Shown: in pieces, positions 1-10,112 of the stretch
How the letters are laid out: the number at the start of each line of letters is the position of its first letter
Position numbering within the stretch: position 1 is the stretch's first letter
Origin: Campylobacter blaseri
Lineage (GTDB): Bacteria > Campylobacterota > Campylobacteria > Campylobacterales > Campylobacteraceae
Assembly (NCBI RefSeq): GCF_013201895.1
Contig: NZ_CP053841.1
Location: forward strand, 558,001 to 622,000
Reading direction: 5' to 3'
Length of the DNA: 64,000 nucleotides
Position numbers and translations under genes: made by a program
Notes under the pieces: generated by a model
What the model was told of the DNA's origin: nothing
What the model saw: only the letters and a program-made list of their open reading frames with translations
The model's database searches: none

Positions 1-731
1 ATACAATTTTCAAATTTCAAATTTAAAATATCTTTTTCGGTTATGTAGTTAAAATCAAAATTAAATTTACAATTTGTGTAATTTTGATTTTTAAGTTTTG
101 ACATATAACATGAACACGGATATTTTGTAAATATATAGTCTATAAAATCTACATCATTTAGTTTAGTATTATCAAAATTTATTTCTTTGTTAAAAATAAC
201 TTCAGAATGTCGAGTATTCCAAAAAACTAAATTATGTATTTTACAGCAATCAATTTTTATATCTTCATTAAAAATACAATCTTTAAATTCTAGCTTTTTA
301 AAATTTTGGCTATTTATTTTAAAATCAGAATTGAAATTACAATTTAAAAATTGAATATTATTTATAAAATTAGTTTTGTTATTATTGTCAAAAATTAAAT
401 TTTCTTCTAAATTAAATTGACAATTTTTAAATTTTAAGGCTTTATTGTATTCTTTGGAATCTATATTAAATGGATAATTAAAAGCACAATTTTCAAAAGT
501 TATTTGATGATTTATTAAATCAACTTCATCTAAAAAAATAAAATATCTAAATGTAATACTAGATTTAGGTTTTGAGGTTGCCAATATGTCTTCAATCTTT
601 TTAAACCATTTTATCTCAAATGGTCTATGTGTTATACTCTCTGGACTTATCGTAATTGAATCATTGTTTATATAACAACGAATATCAAGAAATTCTGCTT
701 CTAATATTTCTTTTAATTCTTTATCGTTCAA
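1..731 (-). CDS. Pentapeptide-repeat-like protein, partial (C-terminus outside window)
   Basis: An open frame runs from a TTG at 729-731 off the left edge, about 243 codons. An in-frame stop lies just upstream of the TTG, and an AAGGG ribosome-binding site sits six bases before it, so TTG is the only reasonable start. The product has spaced units of the form F-x-N/D-C-x-F-N (for example FENCAF, FKNCQF, FLNCNF, FKDCIF), like a divergent pentapeptide-repeat beta-helix. There is no signal peptide, so it is probably cytoplasmic. It is transcribed away from the pbp1A operon end. Function is unknown; such proteins range from topoisomerase-binding proteins to effectors. It is very A+T-rich. Confidence 0.6.
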   Translation of the reverse strand, partial: MNDKELKEILEAEFLDIRCYINNDSITISPESITHRPFEIKWFKKIEDILATSKPKSSITFRYFIFLDEVDLINHQITFENCAFNYPFNIDSKEYNKALKFKNCQFNLEENLIFDNNNKTNFINNIQFLNCNFNSDFKINSQNFKKLEFKDCIFNEDIKIDCCKIHNLVFWNTRHSEVIFNKEINFDNTKLNDVDFIDYIFTKYPCSCYMSKLKNQNYTNCKFNFDFNYITEKDILNLKFENC

Positions 732-750
732 ATCAAACCCTTAAGTAAAA

Positions 751-776
751 TTAAGATTGTAAATTTACAATCTTAA
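751..776 (-). terminator. Palindromic hairpin after pbp1A
   Basis: A perfect 26-bp palindrome (arms TTAAGATTGTAAA and its complement) lies just beyond the pbp1A stop codon. As RNA it forms an eleven-pair stem with a four-base loop. Its position suggests termination of the alaS-maf-pbp1A transcript. It lies between pbp1A and the start of the next minus-strand gene. Confidence 0.6.
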
Positions 777-780
777 TAAT

Positions 781-2739
781 CTAAAATAATAGCGAACTTC
801 CGCCACCCGTTCCTGTTTCGTAGTCAAAATTATCAGGAATTCTCTCTTGAGATGGAAGAGGCGAAGTTGTTGTGTATAGCTCATCTTTACCTTTATATAT
901 TTTACTATATACCCCTTTTGGAACGCTAAATACTCTTTTTGTTTCAGGAAATTCTTTTATATAGTCTTCAACTAATTTTTTAAATACAGGAGCTGCAGTT
1001 CTTCCTCCAACTTCTACATTTCTCATAGGCGTATAGTTATCGTTTCCATACCATATCATAATTAAAAGTTCAGGGGTATACCCGCAAAACCATGCATCTA
1101 TGTTATTGTTTGAAGTGCCAGTTTTTCCAGCTATTTGTATGCCTTTTACCCTAGCTGCTCTACCTGTTCCACTATTTATAACGTTTTTCATCATATCTAC
1201 CATTAGATATGCTTGTTCAGGTTTTATAAGCTCAATCTGCTCAGGTTTAAAGATAGTCTCTCCACCATAAAAACTAGTGGCTCTAACCATAAATTTAGGG
1301 GTGCTAACCACACCACCTCCTGCAAACATAGAGTATAATCTTGAGTAATCAAGTGGAGAAATTCCATAACTTCCAAGGGATACTGATAGGGCGTAAGGAA
1401 GATTTTTAAACCCCCAACTTCTTAAAGTATCTACCACCTCTTTGGTTCCTAGCGAATACATTAAATTTACAGTTGCTAAATTTCTTGATTTTTGGAGTGC
1501 CGTTTTTATAGTAATATAGCCATCATAGTTTTTACTATAGTTTTTAGGCGCCCACTCTTTGTTTGAACCATCATCAAATGTTCTTGGTATGTCAGCCACT
1601 TCACTCATTGGAGAGTAGCCTTCTTCTAGCGCAACTTGATATATAAATGGCTTAAAGCTAGAGCCTGTTTGTCTTCTGCTTTGTGTTGCACGGTTAAAAT
1701 TACTTTTACTATAATCAACACCACCAACTAATGCTAACACATCTCCATTTGTAGGATCTGTAACCGTAATAGCTCCATTTAAAATACTTTCATTGGCATC
1801 TTTGTCTCTTTTTAAGATTTCGTTATAGCCAAAAACCAAAGCATCATGTGCCATTTTTTGAACTTTAAGATCCACGCTCGTATAGATTTTATATCCACTA
1901 GTTTTTAAATTCGGTAAAAATCTATTTGCCTCTTTTATAACTTCATCAACTACATAAGGTGCTTTGTTTTGTGTAAGACTATCATCATAGATAGTAGGTT
2001 CTTCTCTAAGTCCATTTTCATAGTCTATTTTGCTTATCCATCCAATCTCATACATTCTTTCAATGACTCTATTAGCACGTGATAAAGATAGATTTAGATG
2101 CCTTGTAGGATCATAACTACTAGGAGCCTTAGGAAGACCAACAAGCATTGCTATCTCTTTAAGTGTTAGCTCATCAAGCTCTTTTCTAAAATAGCCCAGA
2201 GCTGCTGTTTTTATACCATAGTATCCATGTCCAAAATAAACCTCATTAAAATATCTCTCTAAAATTTCCTCCTTAGAGAGCTCTTTTTCCAGTTTAAGAG
2301 ATAAAATCATCTCTTTGATTTTTCTATCTAATTTTTTCTCATTGGTTAAAAGGATATTTTTAACAAGTTGCTGTGTTATGGTAGATGCTCCTTGTGCAAA
2401 ACTCATCGTCTCAATATCTTTTATGATAGCTCTAAGAATAGCCTCTACATTAATCCCCTCATGTTCAAAAAAGTTTGTATCTTCTATAGCAACTAGTGCC
2501 TCTATCATCTTTCCAGGAATATTTTCATATTTAGCATAGACCCTATTTTCTCCATCAAAGACATTTGCTATCAAATCACCATTTCTATCATAAATTTGAG
2601 TCGTAAGGGTGGGTTTATAATCTATAATATTATTTAAATCGTGCTCAATTTCTGAATAAAAATAGATAAATATACCAATAGCTGTAAATACAGATACTAT
2701 TGCAAAGCCAAATATAGCTCTTACTATAAATTTCATCAT
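781..2739 (-). CDS. pbpA: Bifunctional class A penicillin-binding protein 1A
   Basis: This is a 652-residue peptidoglycan glycosyltransferase/transpeptidase. One membrane anchor at about residues 8-28 places the rest in the periplasm. The glycosyltransferase domain contains the catalytic Glu86 in EDTNFFEHEG. The transpeptidase domain has all three penicillin-binding motifs: SSFK at 360-363, SRN at 418-420 and KTG at 539-541. It polymerises lipid II glycan strands and cross-links their peptides. Its start overlaps the maf stop by four bases, so the two are probably translationally coupled. The alaS-maf-pbpA order matches C. jejuni as I recall it. The symbol mrcA is used in other species. Confidence 0.95.
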   Translation of the reverse strand: MMKFIVRAIFGFAIVSVFTAIGIFIYFYSEIEHDLNNIIDYKPTLTTQIYDRNGDLIANVFDGENRVYAKYENIPGKMIEALVAIEDTNFFEHEGINVEAILRAIIKDIETMSFAQGASTITQQLVKNILLTNEKKLDRKIKEMILSLKLEKELSKEEILERYFNEVYFGHGYYGIKTAALGYFRKELDELTLKEIAMLVGLPKAPSSYDPTRHLNLSLSRANRVIERMYEIGWISKIDYENGLREEPTIYDDSLTQNKAPYVVDEVIKEANRFLPNLKTSGYKIYTSVDLKVQKMAHDALVFGYNEILKRDKDANESILNGAITVTDPTNGDVLALVGGVDYSKSNFNRATQSRRQTGSSFKPFIYQVALEEGYSPMSEVADIPRTFDDGSNKEWAPKNYSKNYDGYITIKTALQKSRNLATVNLMYSLGTKEVVDTLRSWGFKNLPYALSVSLGSYGISPLDYSRLYSMFAGGGVVSTPKFMVRATSFYGGETIFKPEQIELIKPEQAYLMVDMMKNVINSGTGRAARVKGIQIAGKTGTSNNNIDAWFCGYTPELLIMIWYGNDNYTPMRNVEVGGRTAAPVFKKLVEDYIKEFPETKRVFSVPKGVYSKIYKGKDELYTTTSPLPSQERIPDNFDYETGTGGGSSLLF

Positions 2740-3278
2740 AAGTATGCCTTTAAAGCCTCTATATTAAGTCCCATTGCTGTGCTTGTATTTCCTTTTTGTT
2801 TCACTATATATTTTTTATTAAAACCTTCTATCATCATAGCCCCAGCTTTTCCTTTATACTCTTTAGTTTTTATATAATTTTCAATATCGTCTTTATTAAA
2901 TTTAGCAAATTTATAAGTTGTTATACTTAAGTTTGTGATTATTTTATCTTCTGAGTTAAATATAAAAGCACTTATAACGCTTGAGTAATTACCACTTTGC
3001 TCTTCAATCATAAAAAGTGCCTCTTCATCATCTTTAGCTTTGCCAAAAATTTGATTATTTACAGCAACAACACTGTCAGCAAATAAAACATTTGTGATAT
3101 TTTTATAGGCTTTCATAAACTGTTTTTGTTTTAAAGTAACAATTTCATATGGATATTTATAAATATTTTTTTTATTAACCCCACTCTCATCATAATCAAA
3201 TGGAATTTGTTTAAATTCTATATTATTGTCTTTTAGTATCTTAGCTCTTGATGATGAACTTGAGGCTAAATAGATCAT
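2736..3278 (-). CDS. maf: Maf-family nucleotide pyrophosphatase
   Basis: The 180-residue product begins with the Maf signature of a hydrophobic strand and a serine-rich loop, followed by SRAKIL. It also has the central FADSVVAVNNQIFGKAKDDEEA segment in which the conserved acidic residue and lysine lie. Maf proteins hydrolyse non-canonical or modified nucleoside triphosphates to monophosphates and are linked to septum control in some bacteria. It overlaps both neighbours by four bases, placing it inside the alaS operon. Family assignment is firm; the substrate cannot be read from the sequence. Confidence 0.9.
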   Translation of the reverse strand: MIYLASSSSSRAKILKDNNIEFKQIPFDYDESGVNKKNIYKYPYEIVTLKQKQFMKAYKNITNVLFADSVVAVNNQIFGKAKDDEEALFMIEEQSGNYSSVISAFIFNSEDKIITNLSITTYKFAKFNKDDIENYIKTKEYKGKAGAMMIEGFNKKYIVKQKGNTSTAMGLNIEALKAYL

Positions 3279-3766
3279 TTAAATTCTCCAATAACAACTT
3301 TAAGATATATTATAAAAAATAGAAGAGCTATATTTAAAACTCCAAAATAATGGCTTGCTATAATTAGATTTTCTTTTGTCTCTTCAATGTTGTTTTCTTG
3401 ATAGAATTTTCTAGCTATATTTATTTTAGAGGAGATATATATAAAATTGCACAATACAAATAGATAAATAACAAATTTTGTATTTATAGTAGCTAATATC
3501 ATAGGGTCTGAGAACTTAAAATCGCCACTTTGAGAGAGTATATAATCAGAAAATATAACGCATAAAAAAAGAACAATAAAGTAAATTTTATATAATCTAT
3601 AAAATTTAAACAGAGCTTTATAATTTTCTTGCTCTGTTTTAAAACACAACCTAGTTGTAAATACAAACATGATATTTACGGTTATAAAGCATATGATAAA
3701 TACATCATTTAAAAATGGTAAAATTTGCTCACTTTTTGCAAATGCACCATCTATTTCATAGTTCAA
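3275..3766 (-). CDS. Integral membrane protein of unknown function
   Basis: A 163-residue protein with four predicted membrane helices, at about residues 18-40, 50-72, 90-110 and 135-158. No catalytic motif is visible, and I do not recognise a named family beyond a small epsilonproteobacterial membrane protein. ATGA-type four-base overlaps with alaS upstream and maf downstream show it belongs to that operon. A role in the cell envelope would fit the downstream pbp1A gene, but that is only context. Confidence 0.75.
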   Translation of the reverse strand: MNYEIDGAFAKSEQILPFLNDVFIICFITVNIMFVFTTRLCFKTEQENYKALFKFYRLYKIYFIVLFLCVIFSDYILSQSGDFKFSDPMILATINTKFVIYLFVLCNFIYISSKINIARKFYQENNIEETKENLIIASHYFGVLNIALLFFIIYLKVVIGEFK

Positions 3767-6306
3767 ATCAGTTGTTCCTCTATCTCTTTTTTAGTACTAT
3801 CCATAGCCTCATTCAGCTTACTTATATCTTTTCCTCCAGCAGTTGCAAAGTCATCTCTTCCGCCACCACCACCACCTAGAATTTTAGCTATATTTTTTAC
3901 CAACACTCCAGCTTTAATGGGAGCATTTTTAACTCCAGCTGCTATTTGAATTTTTTCATCTACTACATTGAAAAAGACAATAACTATTTTATCATATTGA
4001 TTTTTTAATTCATCTATTTTTGATTTAATATCGCCTTCAAACTCAGCCACTGCAACCTTGGTACCATTTATATCTGATAGCTCAATTGGTTTTGATGAGC
4101 TTCTATCTCTTAACTCTTTTTCTAGTGTTTTTATCTCTTCTTTTAGTTTTTGAATAGATATTAACGGGTCTTTACTTTTTAATTCATCATTTATTTTAAA
4201 TATTTGTTCTTTGAGGCTATTTGCAAATTTCACAACCTCCAAAGAGCAAATCCCCTCAATTCTTCTAACTCCAGCACTAACACCGCTCTCTTTTGTAATT
4301 AAAAATGCTCCAATCTCTGAGATATTTTTAACATGCGTCCCTCCGCAAAGCTCTTTACTAACATCGCCAAAACTAAGAACCCTTACGTTGCTATCATATT
4401 TTTCACCAAAAAGAGCTATAGCGCCACTTTTTTTAGCATCTTCTATGCTCATTATCTCTGTTTTAGCAGCAGCTCCTTTTGATATTGCACTATTTACAAA
4501 AGATTCTATTTTTTGAATTTCTTCTTTTGAAAGTGCTTTAGGATGTGAAAAGTCAAATCTTAACTTATCAGCCTCAACACTACTTCCAGCTTGTGTTACA
4601 TGCTCACCAAGTATAGTCCTCAAAGCAGAGTGGAGCAGGTGAGTAGCGCTATGATGTCTTGCTATCATATCTCTTGTGTCACTAACTTCTGCTTTTACTA
4701 TATCTCCAGCTTTTAAAATTTCTTTAGTTTGAACATTGGATAAATTTAAACCAAAAAACTTTTTTGTGTCTAATATTTTGGAGCTAGAATTGATAGTTCC
4801 AGTGTCGCCACATTGTCCTCCACTTTGTGCATAAAATGGAGTTTTATCCAGCATTATCCAACCAGTTTCGTTTGCTTGTAGGCTGTCTACTTGTTTGAAA
4901 TCATTGTCAAGCAGTGCTAAAATTTTACTTTTAGAAATTTTATTTTCATACCCTATAAACTCATTGTTTTTAAATTTTTCTAAAAGTTTTTTAAAGTCAC
5001 CATCTTCTTTTACACTATCTCCACTACCTTTCCAACTAGCTTTTGCACGTTTTCGTTGCTCGCTCATAAGTTCATTAAATTTATCTTCATCGACATTTAA
5101 GTTTTTATCTCTAAGCATATCTAATGTTAAATCAAGCGGGAATCCGTAAGTGTCATAAAGTTTGAAAGCAACCTCTCCACTAAAAATATCTTTTGTGTTT
5201 TTAAGCTCTTCATTAAAAAGCTCAATGCCAGCTGCAATGGTTGTAAAAAACCTCTCTTCTTCAAGTTTTATTAACTCTTTTGTATAATCTTTTTTCTCAT
5301 TTAGATAGGCATAATGCTCACCCATAATCTTGCACACTATATCTACTAATTTATACATAAAAGGCTTTTTAATTTCAAGAAGATAACCATGTCTTACAGC
5401 GCGTCTTAAAATTCTCCTTAAAACATACCCGCGACCCTCTTTGTCAAAATTTACACCTTGTGCTAGTAAGAATACAACTGAGCGTATATGATCAGCTATA
5501 ACTCTATAACTTGCACCACTTGCGTATTCATATTTTTTACCACAAATTTCTTCAATTTTGTCAATAATTGGCATAAAAAGCGAACTATCATAGTTACTAA
5601 ATTTGCCCTCTTTAATAGCATAAACTCTCTCTAATCCCATTCCAGTATCAATGCTAGGTTTTGGTAGTGGACTTAATTTGCCATCTTTGCTTCTTTCATA
5701 CTGCATAAAAACAAGATTCCAAATTTCTAAAAATCTATCACCATCACCACCCATATAATCTTCATCTGTATTGAAATGTTCACTTCCTTGATCGTAAAAT
5801 ATCTCACTACAAGGTCCACAAGGTCCAGTATCACCCATTTGCCAAAAGTTATCTTTATCTCCAAATTTATATATTCTTGATTCATCTACATACTGTTTCC
5901 AGTACTCATATGCTTCATTATCTTTTTCATGAACCGTTACATATAGTTTATCTTTTTCAAGTTTTAAAACTTCTGTTATAAATTCCCACGCATATCCTAT
6001 AACTTCTTTTTTAAAGTATGCTCCAAAGCTAAAATTTCCAAGCATCTCAAAAAAAGTGTGATGTCTTGCTGTGTAGCCAACATTATCTAAATCATTATGT
6101 TTTCCACCAGCCCTAATGCAAGTTTGACAACTTGTTCTAATTGGAGGAGTTGGGGCTGGAACTAATCCTGTAAAAATATCTTTAAATGGTACCATTCCAG
6201 CATTTGTAAATAAAAGTGTATCATCATTTGGTACTAATGGTGAGCTTGGTACTATTTCATGTTTTTTGTTTTTAAAAAAATTTAAAAATTCAGCTCTAAT
6301 ATCCAT
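3763..6306 (-). CDS. alaS: Alanyl-tRNA synthetase
   Basis: The 847-residue product charges tRNA-Ala and proofreads mischarged tRNA. The N-terminal class II catalytic core covers about residues 1-240, with the TNAGM motif near 34-38. The editing domain has the metal ligands His552 and His556 (HSATH) and Cys654/His658 (CGGTH). The C-terminal domain has the glycine-rich run followed by RDDFATAGG. Length is normal for the family. It is the first gene of a four-gene minus-strand operon and is divergent from the oxidoreductase-hemH pair across a 140-bp intergenic region. Confidence 0.97.
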   Translation of the reverse strand: MDIRAEFLNFFKNKKHEIVPSSPLVPNDDTLLFTNAGMVPFKDIFTGLVPAPTPPIRTSCQTCIRAGGKHNDLDNVGYTARHHTFFEMLGNFSFGAYFKKEVIGYAWEFITEVLKLEKDKLYVTVHEKDNEAYEYWKQYVDESRIYKFGDKDNFWQMGDTGPCGPCSEIFYDQGSEHFNTDEDYMGGDGDRFLEIWNLVFMQYERSKDGKLSPLPKPSIDTGMGLERVYAIKEGKFSNYDSSLFMPIIDKIEEICGKKYEYASGASYRVIADHIRSVVFLLAQGVNFDKEGRGYVLRRILRRAVRHGYLLEIKKPFMYKLVDIVCKIMGEHYAYLNEKKDYTKELIKLEEERFFTTIAAGIELFNEELKNTKDIFSGEVAFKLYDTYGFPLDLTLDMLRDKNLNVDEDKFNELMSEQRKRAKASWKGSGDSVKEDGDFKKLLEKFKNNEFIGYENKISKSKILALLDNDFKQVDSLQANETGWIMLDKTPFYAQSGGQCGDTGTINSSSKILDTKKFFGLNLSNVQTKEILKAGDIVKAEVSDTRDMIARHHSATHLLHSALRTILGEHVTQAGSSVEADKLRFDFSHPKALSKEEIQKIESFVNSAISKGAAAKTEIMSIEDAKKSGAIALFGEKYDSNVRVLSFGDVSKELCGGTHVKNISEIGAFLITKESGVSAGVRRIEGICSLEVVKFANSLKEQIFKINDELKSKDPLISIQKLKEEIKTLEKELRDRSSSKPIELSDINGTKVAVAEFEGDIKSKIDELKNQYDKIVIVFFNVVDEKIQIAAGVKNAPIKAGVLVKNIAKILGGGGGGRDDFATAGGKDISKLNEAMDSTKKEIEEQLI

Positions 6307-6413
6307 AAATATTCCTAATTTAAAATTTAATTCAGATATTTTATCTAAATTACTTTAAATTTAAGCTAACAAAGCTTTTATCAGCTCTTTTTCAAGTGTT
6401 AAATAATTTAAGA

Positions 6414-6419
6414 TATAAT
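6414..6419 (+). promoter_or_regulatory. Sigma-70 -10 box upstream of the oxidoreductase-hemH pair
   Basis: A consensus TATAAT preceded by T/A-rich sequence fits Campylobacter promoters, which lack a fixed -35. Transcription would start near 6426, giving a short leader before the ATG at 6449. It also argues against the upstream ATG at 6431 as the start. Confidence 0.6.
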
Positions 6420-6448
6420 TTGTAACAAGTATGAAATCAAGGAAGGCT

Positions 6449-7324
6449 ATGAAGGTAAAAGTCGCACTAATAGGACTTGGTAAAATAGGCAAAGAGCACT
6501 TAAGCGAGCTTAGAAGGTCTGATTACTTTGAGCTTGTTGCGGTTTGCGATAAAGAAGAAATTCAGGAATTTGGAAGATTTGCTTTTTTTAAAGATATTGA
6601 TGAGATGTTTGCGGTGTCAAAACCTCAAGCAGTTATAATAACAACTCCTTCAAGAACACATAAAGAGATTATACTAAAATGTATGAAATATATTAAAAAT
6701 ATTTTTGTAGAACCTCCATTTACTTCAAATTTAGAACAAGCAAGAGAGATGAAATATGCAGCTTCTATTAACAATGTTAAAATCGCAATCGGATTTAATG
6801 ATAGATTTAATCCAACCGTTACATCATTAGTTAGAGAATTTAAAAAAGAAAAAAATATATACTCTATAAATATAATAAGGGCTTGTAATTGTAAAAATGA
6901 CATGGATATTGTGGAAAACTTTTTATTGCGAGATTTGGATTTAGTTAGGTTTTTAACAAATTCAGATATCAACCTTTTTGATATGAAAAAAATTATATTT
7001 GAGAATCAAGATAGTTTAGCTATAGCACACTCTAATCTCAAAACAAAAAATAATATTTTAGTCAATATAAGTTCAAATTCTTTCTATCCTCAATATAGAG
7101 TTGTTATGGAAATTTGCGCAGAAAGTGGAATATATTTAGCAGATTTAGCTGAGTTTTCTTTGTGTAAATTAACAAGCAATGGAAGGGTAAATTTAAAGGT
7201 TGAAAATGAGGATTTTTCTATTAGAAATGAGCATAAATACTTCTATGAGATGTGCACAAATGACAATTCTGGTCCATTAGCAAGAGTAGAAGATATAATA
7301 AAAGCTAGAGAGATTTTAAAATGA
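6449..7324 (+). CDS. Gfo/Idh/MocA-family NAD(P)-dependent oxidoreductase
   Basis: From the ATG at 6449 the product is 291 residues and begins directly with a Rossmann strand and GLGKIGKEH. AAGGAAGG just upstream supports this start over the in-frame ATG at 6431, which would place the ribosome-binding site inside the gene. The dinucleotide fold covers about residues 1-115, with the EPPF segment typical of the family, and a GFNDRFNP motif follows. The substrate is unknown. It overlaps hemH by four bases. A gene of this family beside hemH is conserved in C. jejuni as I recall it. Confidence 0.85.
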   Translation: MKVKVALIGLGKIGKEHLSELRRSDYFELVAVCDKEEIQEFGRFAFFKDIDEMFAVSKPQAVIITTPSRTHKEIILKCMKYIKNIFVEPPFTSNLEQAREMKYAASINNVKIAIGFNDRFNPTVTSLVREFKKEKNIYSINIIRACNCKNDMDIVENFLLRDLDLVRFLTNSDINLFDMKKIIFENQDSLAIAHSNLKTKNNILVNISSNSFYPQYRVVMEICAESGIYLADLAEFSLCKLTSNGRVNLKVENEDFSIRNEHKYFYEMCTNDNSGPLARVEDIIKAREILK

Positions 7325-8262
7325 AAAAAGTGATACTATTATTAAATATGGGTGGCCCAAATAATCTAGATGAGGTTGAGATATTTTTAAAAAATATGTT
7401 CAACGACCCATATATTTTAAATATTAAAAGTGATTTTTTAAGATCAGTTTTAGCAAATTTAATAACATTTTTTAGAAAAAAAGATGCTAAAAGCAATTAT
7501 GAAAGATTAGGTGGTAAATCACCCATAGTTGATATAACAAAAAGATTAGTAGATAAAGTTGAAAAAATTAGTGAGTATGATGTTGATTTTATAATGAGAT
7601 ATACTCCACCATTTGCCATTGATGTTTTATCTAAATATAAAGATTATAATGAAATTATACTTTTTCCTTTATATCCTCAATATTCTAAAACAACTATATT
7701 ATCTAGCCTAGATGATGTTAAAATGGCATTAAAAAAATTAGATATTAAAGCAAATATTAAAGAGGTTGAATATTTTTATAAAAATAGCAAATATAATGAG
7801 ATAATTGTCAACTTAATTAAAGATAGTATAGAAAAACTCTCAGATGAGGATATAGCAAAAACAAGTTTAATTTTTTCAGCACACTCATTGCCTAAAAAGA
7901 TGGTAGAGCGTGGCGATATTTATGAAGAGCATATTAAAGAACATGTAGATATCTTAACAAAATTAATAAAAGAGTTTAAAATCAATTTTAAAGAGATAAG
8001 GCTTGCATATCAATCAAAATTAGGACCAGTAGAGTGGCTAGGTCCAAATTTAAGTGAAGTTTTAAAAAATTTAAAAAGCAAAAGAGCTTTAGTTATACCA
8101 ATGTCGTTTTGTATAGATAATTCAGAAACAGATTTTGAACTAGATATAGAATACCGTGAAATTGCTGATGAGGAAGAATTTGAATTTTATGAAGTGGTAA
8201 AATGCCCAAATGACAAAGACGAATTTGCTAGTTTTATAAATAAACTAAGTTTGGAGATATAG
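7321..8262 (+). CDS. hemH: Ferrochelatase
   Basis: The 313-residue enzyme inserts ferrous iron into protoporphyrin IX, the last step of haem b synthesis. The N-terminal LLLNMGGP motif, the active-site His188 in FSAHSLP, the YQSKLGPVEWLGP segment and the SFCIDNSETDFE motif with Glu269 are all present. It is translationally coupled to the upstream oxidoreductase through an ATGA overlap. It ends two bases from the convergent ftsI gene, leaving no room for a private terminator. Haem supply matters here because at least fourteen haem c sites are encoded about 7 kb away. Confidence 0.95.
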   Translation: MKKVILLLNMGGPNNLDEVEIFLKNMFNDPYILNIKSDFLRSVLANLITFFRKKDAKSNYERLGGKSPIVDITKRLVDKVEKISEYDVDFIMRYTPPFAIDVLSKYKDYNEIILFPLYPQYSKTTILSSLDDVKMALKKLDIKANIKEVEYFYKNSKYNEIIVNLIKDSIEKLSDEDIAKTSLIFSAHSLPKKMVERGDIYEEHIKEHVDILTKLIKEFKINFKEIRLAYQSKLGPVEWLGPNLSEVLKNLKSKRALVIPMSFCIDNSETDFELDIEYREIADEEEFEFYEVVKCPNDKDEFASFINKLSLEI

Positions 8263-8263
8263 T

Positions 8264-10066
8264 TTAATCAATAATATTTTCTAAATCGTTTTTATCAATG
8301 TCAATATCTTCATTAGATTTTGCAGGTGTTAGATAGCCTTCATCTATTAAGATATTGATAACTTCTTTAAATACAGGAAGAGCTGTTTGTGATGCATAGT
8401 AACTACCTTGTTTTGGTTCTATTACTAATGCTCCTATAGTGTAGCTACGGTTGGCGTCATTTGCAAAGCCAAAAAATGAGCTATTGTATAAATCTCCATA
8501 CTTTCCACCTTGTGCAACTTTTGCAGTTCCAGTTTTTCCGCCAACTATAAGGCCATTTGTTTGTGCTCCTCTACCTGTTCCTCTTTTTACAGTGTTAATT
8601 AAAATTTCTTTTACAGCTTCTGCTGTTTTTGGTGATATAGCTTTTTCTAAATTTGGTTTATTTATTTCATAATATTTACCATTTTTCTCTAAAGTATTTA
8701 CTACTCTAGGCGATGATATAAGACCACTATTATTAAATATAGTATAGGCATTTAAAAGTTGAATGAATGTTGTGTTTATGGCATACCCATAGCTAACACT
8801 TATTTTATGGGTTTTATTGTTAAGAGCTCTTATATTTCCTTGATGTTCATATGGTAAATCAATATTTGTATGTCTGGAGATTTTAAAAGAGTTAAAGCCT
8901 TGCGCTAAAGATAATCCATCTATTCTTTCAGAAAGTTCTGCCATTCCAATATTTGATGAGTACACTATAATATCTTCAGCACTCATCTCTTTTTTTGGAT
9001 GAGTATCTTTTATAGTTTGTCTACCTAGTCTAAATACACCATTGTGAGTATTTATAATATCATTTGGTTTTACTTTTCCAGCTTCATATATTATAGAAAA
9101 TACTATTGGTTTTATAACTGAACCTGGTTCATAAATATACTCAATTGCAGAAGAATTTAACGCGTGGTAATCTTTTTTTGTAATTTTTGATGGGTTGTAT
9201 CTTTGTGATGAGACAAGAGATAAAACTTTGCCAGTTTTTGATTCTATTATTCCTAAAATTATCTCTTTTGCGTCATATTGTTTAGCTTTTTGACTAAGTA
9301 AAAGCTCTATTCTTTTTTGTAACTTTATGGGTATGTTTAAAATGATATTAAAGCCACTCTCTTTTTTATTTAGCAAAGAAGATTTATCTAAGATTATATT
9401 ATTGCCTATATCTCTATATCCTTTTATCTCATCATTTTTATAATCACTAAGATAGTAATCATAAAATTTCTCTACTCCTTTAACTCCTTGCGTTCTAGTT
9501 ATATTATTTATCTCTTCTTTTTTAACATATCCAAGAATTGGGCTAAGTGAGTCATTTGCTATATAATTTCTATTTTCTCCACTTTGAATAATATCTATAT
9601 CTATAGCAGGGGAATAAATACCATTTCTAACCTTGAAAGGCATAAAAACTTTTTTTTGATTAAGTTTTCGAGATAAAGATTTTAAATTTTCTGCTGTTTT
9701 TGTGTCAGCGTTAAAAGATAAAACAACTGATCCATTTTTCTTGCTTAGAAGATTTTTTATCTTTTGTTTATCCTCGCCTGTATAGATTGAATATAAATTT
9801 ATAAACATATCTAGTTTATTTATATCAATGCTTCTAGTATCAACTGTAATTTTATGTAATTTTTTAGAGTGTGCTAATATAAAGCCATCTTGACTTATTA
9901 TATCTCCTCTTATAGATAGATTTTCTTTTTTAAGTTGTAGAGTAGGTAGGTTTCTATCTGTATTAGCCCAGTAATAAGCAGCTAAAATAAAAAGAGATAG
10001 CAATAATGGGACTATAAGCATAAAAATTATAATAGCGCTTAATCTTGTGTCTTTGTTTTTGTGCAT
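8264..10066 (-). CDS. ftsI: Class B penicillin-binding protein, division transpeptidase FtsI/PBP3-like
   Basis: The 600-residue monofunctional transpeptidase has a short cytoplasmic tail, one membrane helix at about residues 9-33 and a class B pedestal region. The catalytic domain has SVIK at 316-319 (preceded by EPG), SSN at 370-372 and KTG at 511-513. The EPGSVIKP context is typical of FtsI rather than the elongation enzyme PBP2. It cross-links septal peptidoglycan. The next upstream minus-strand gene is aat. Confidence 0.9.
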   Translation of the reverse strand: MHKNKDTRLSAIIIFMLIVPLLLSLFILAAYYWANTDRNLPTLQLKKENLSIRGDIISQDGFILAHSKKLHKITVDTRSIDINKLDMFINLYSIYTGEDKQKIKNLLSKKNGSVVLSFNADTKTAENLKSLSRKLNQKKVFMPFKVRNGIYSPAIDIDIIQSGENRNYIANDSLSPILGYVKKEEINNITRTQGVKGVEKFYDYYLSDYKNDEIKGYRDIGNNIILDKSSLLNKKESGFNIILNIPIKLQKRIELLLSQKAKQYDAKEIILGIIESKTGKVLSLVSSQRYNPSKITKKDYHALNSSAIEYIYEPGSVIKPIVFSIIYEAGKVKPNDIINTHNGVFRLGRQTIKDTHPKKEMSAEDIIVYSSNIGMAELSERIDGLSLAQGFNSFKISRHTNIDLPYEHQGNIRALNNKTHKISVSYGYAINTTFIQLLNAYTIFNNSGLISSPRVVNTLEKNGKYYEINKPNLEKAISPKTAEAVKEILINTVKRGTGRGAQTNGLIVGGKTGTAKVAQGGKYGDLYNSSFFGFANDANRSYTIGALVIEPKQGSYYASQTALPVFKEVINILIDEGYLTPAKSNEDIDIDKNDLENIID

Positions 10067-10112
10067 GCCTTACCTTTTAATAAACAACTATTATAAAAAA
10101 AATAACTTAATA

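Noticed and set aside
394-700. CRISPR-like periodicity in the first 700 bases
   Set aside because: The repeated TTAAATTTT-type words come from Asn/Phe/Lys codons of the pentapeptide-like gene, with no constant repeat length.
6431-6448. Upstream ATG as start of the oxidoreductase
   Set aside because: The ribosome-binding site AAGGAAGG lies inside this extension, and the Rossmann fold starts directly at the ATG at 6449.
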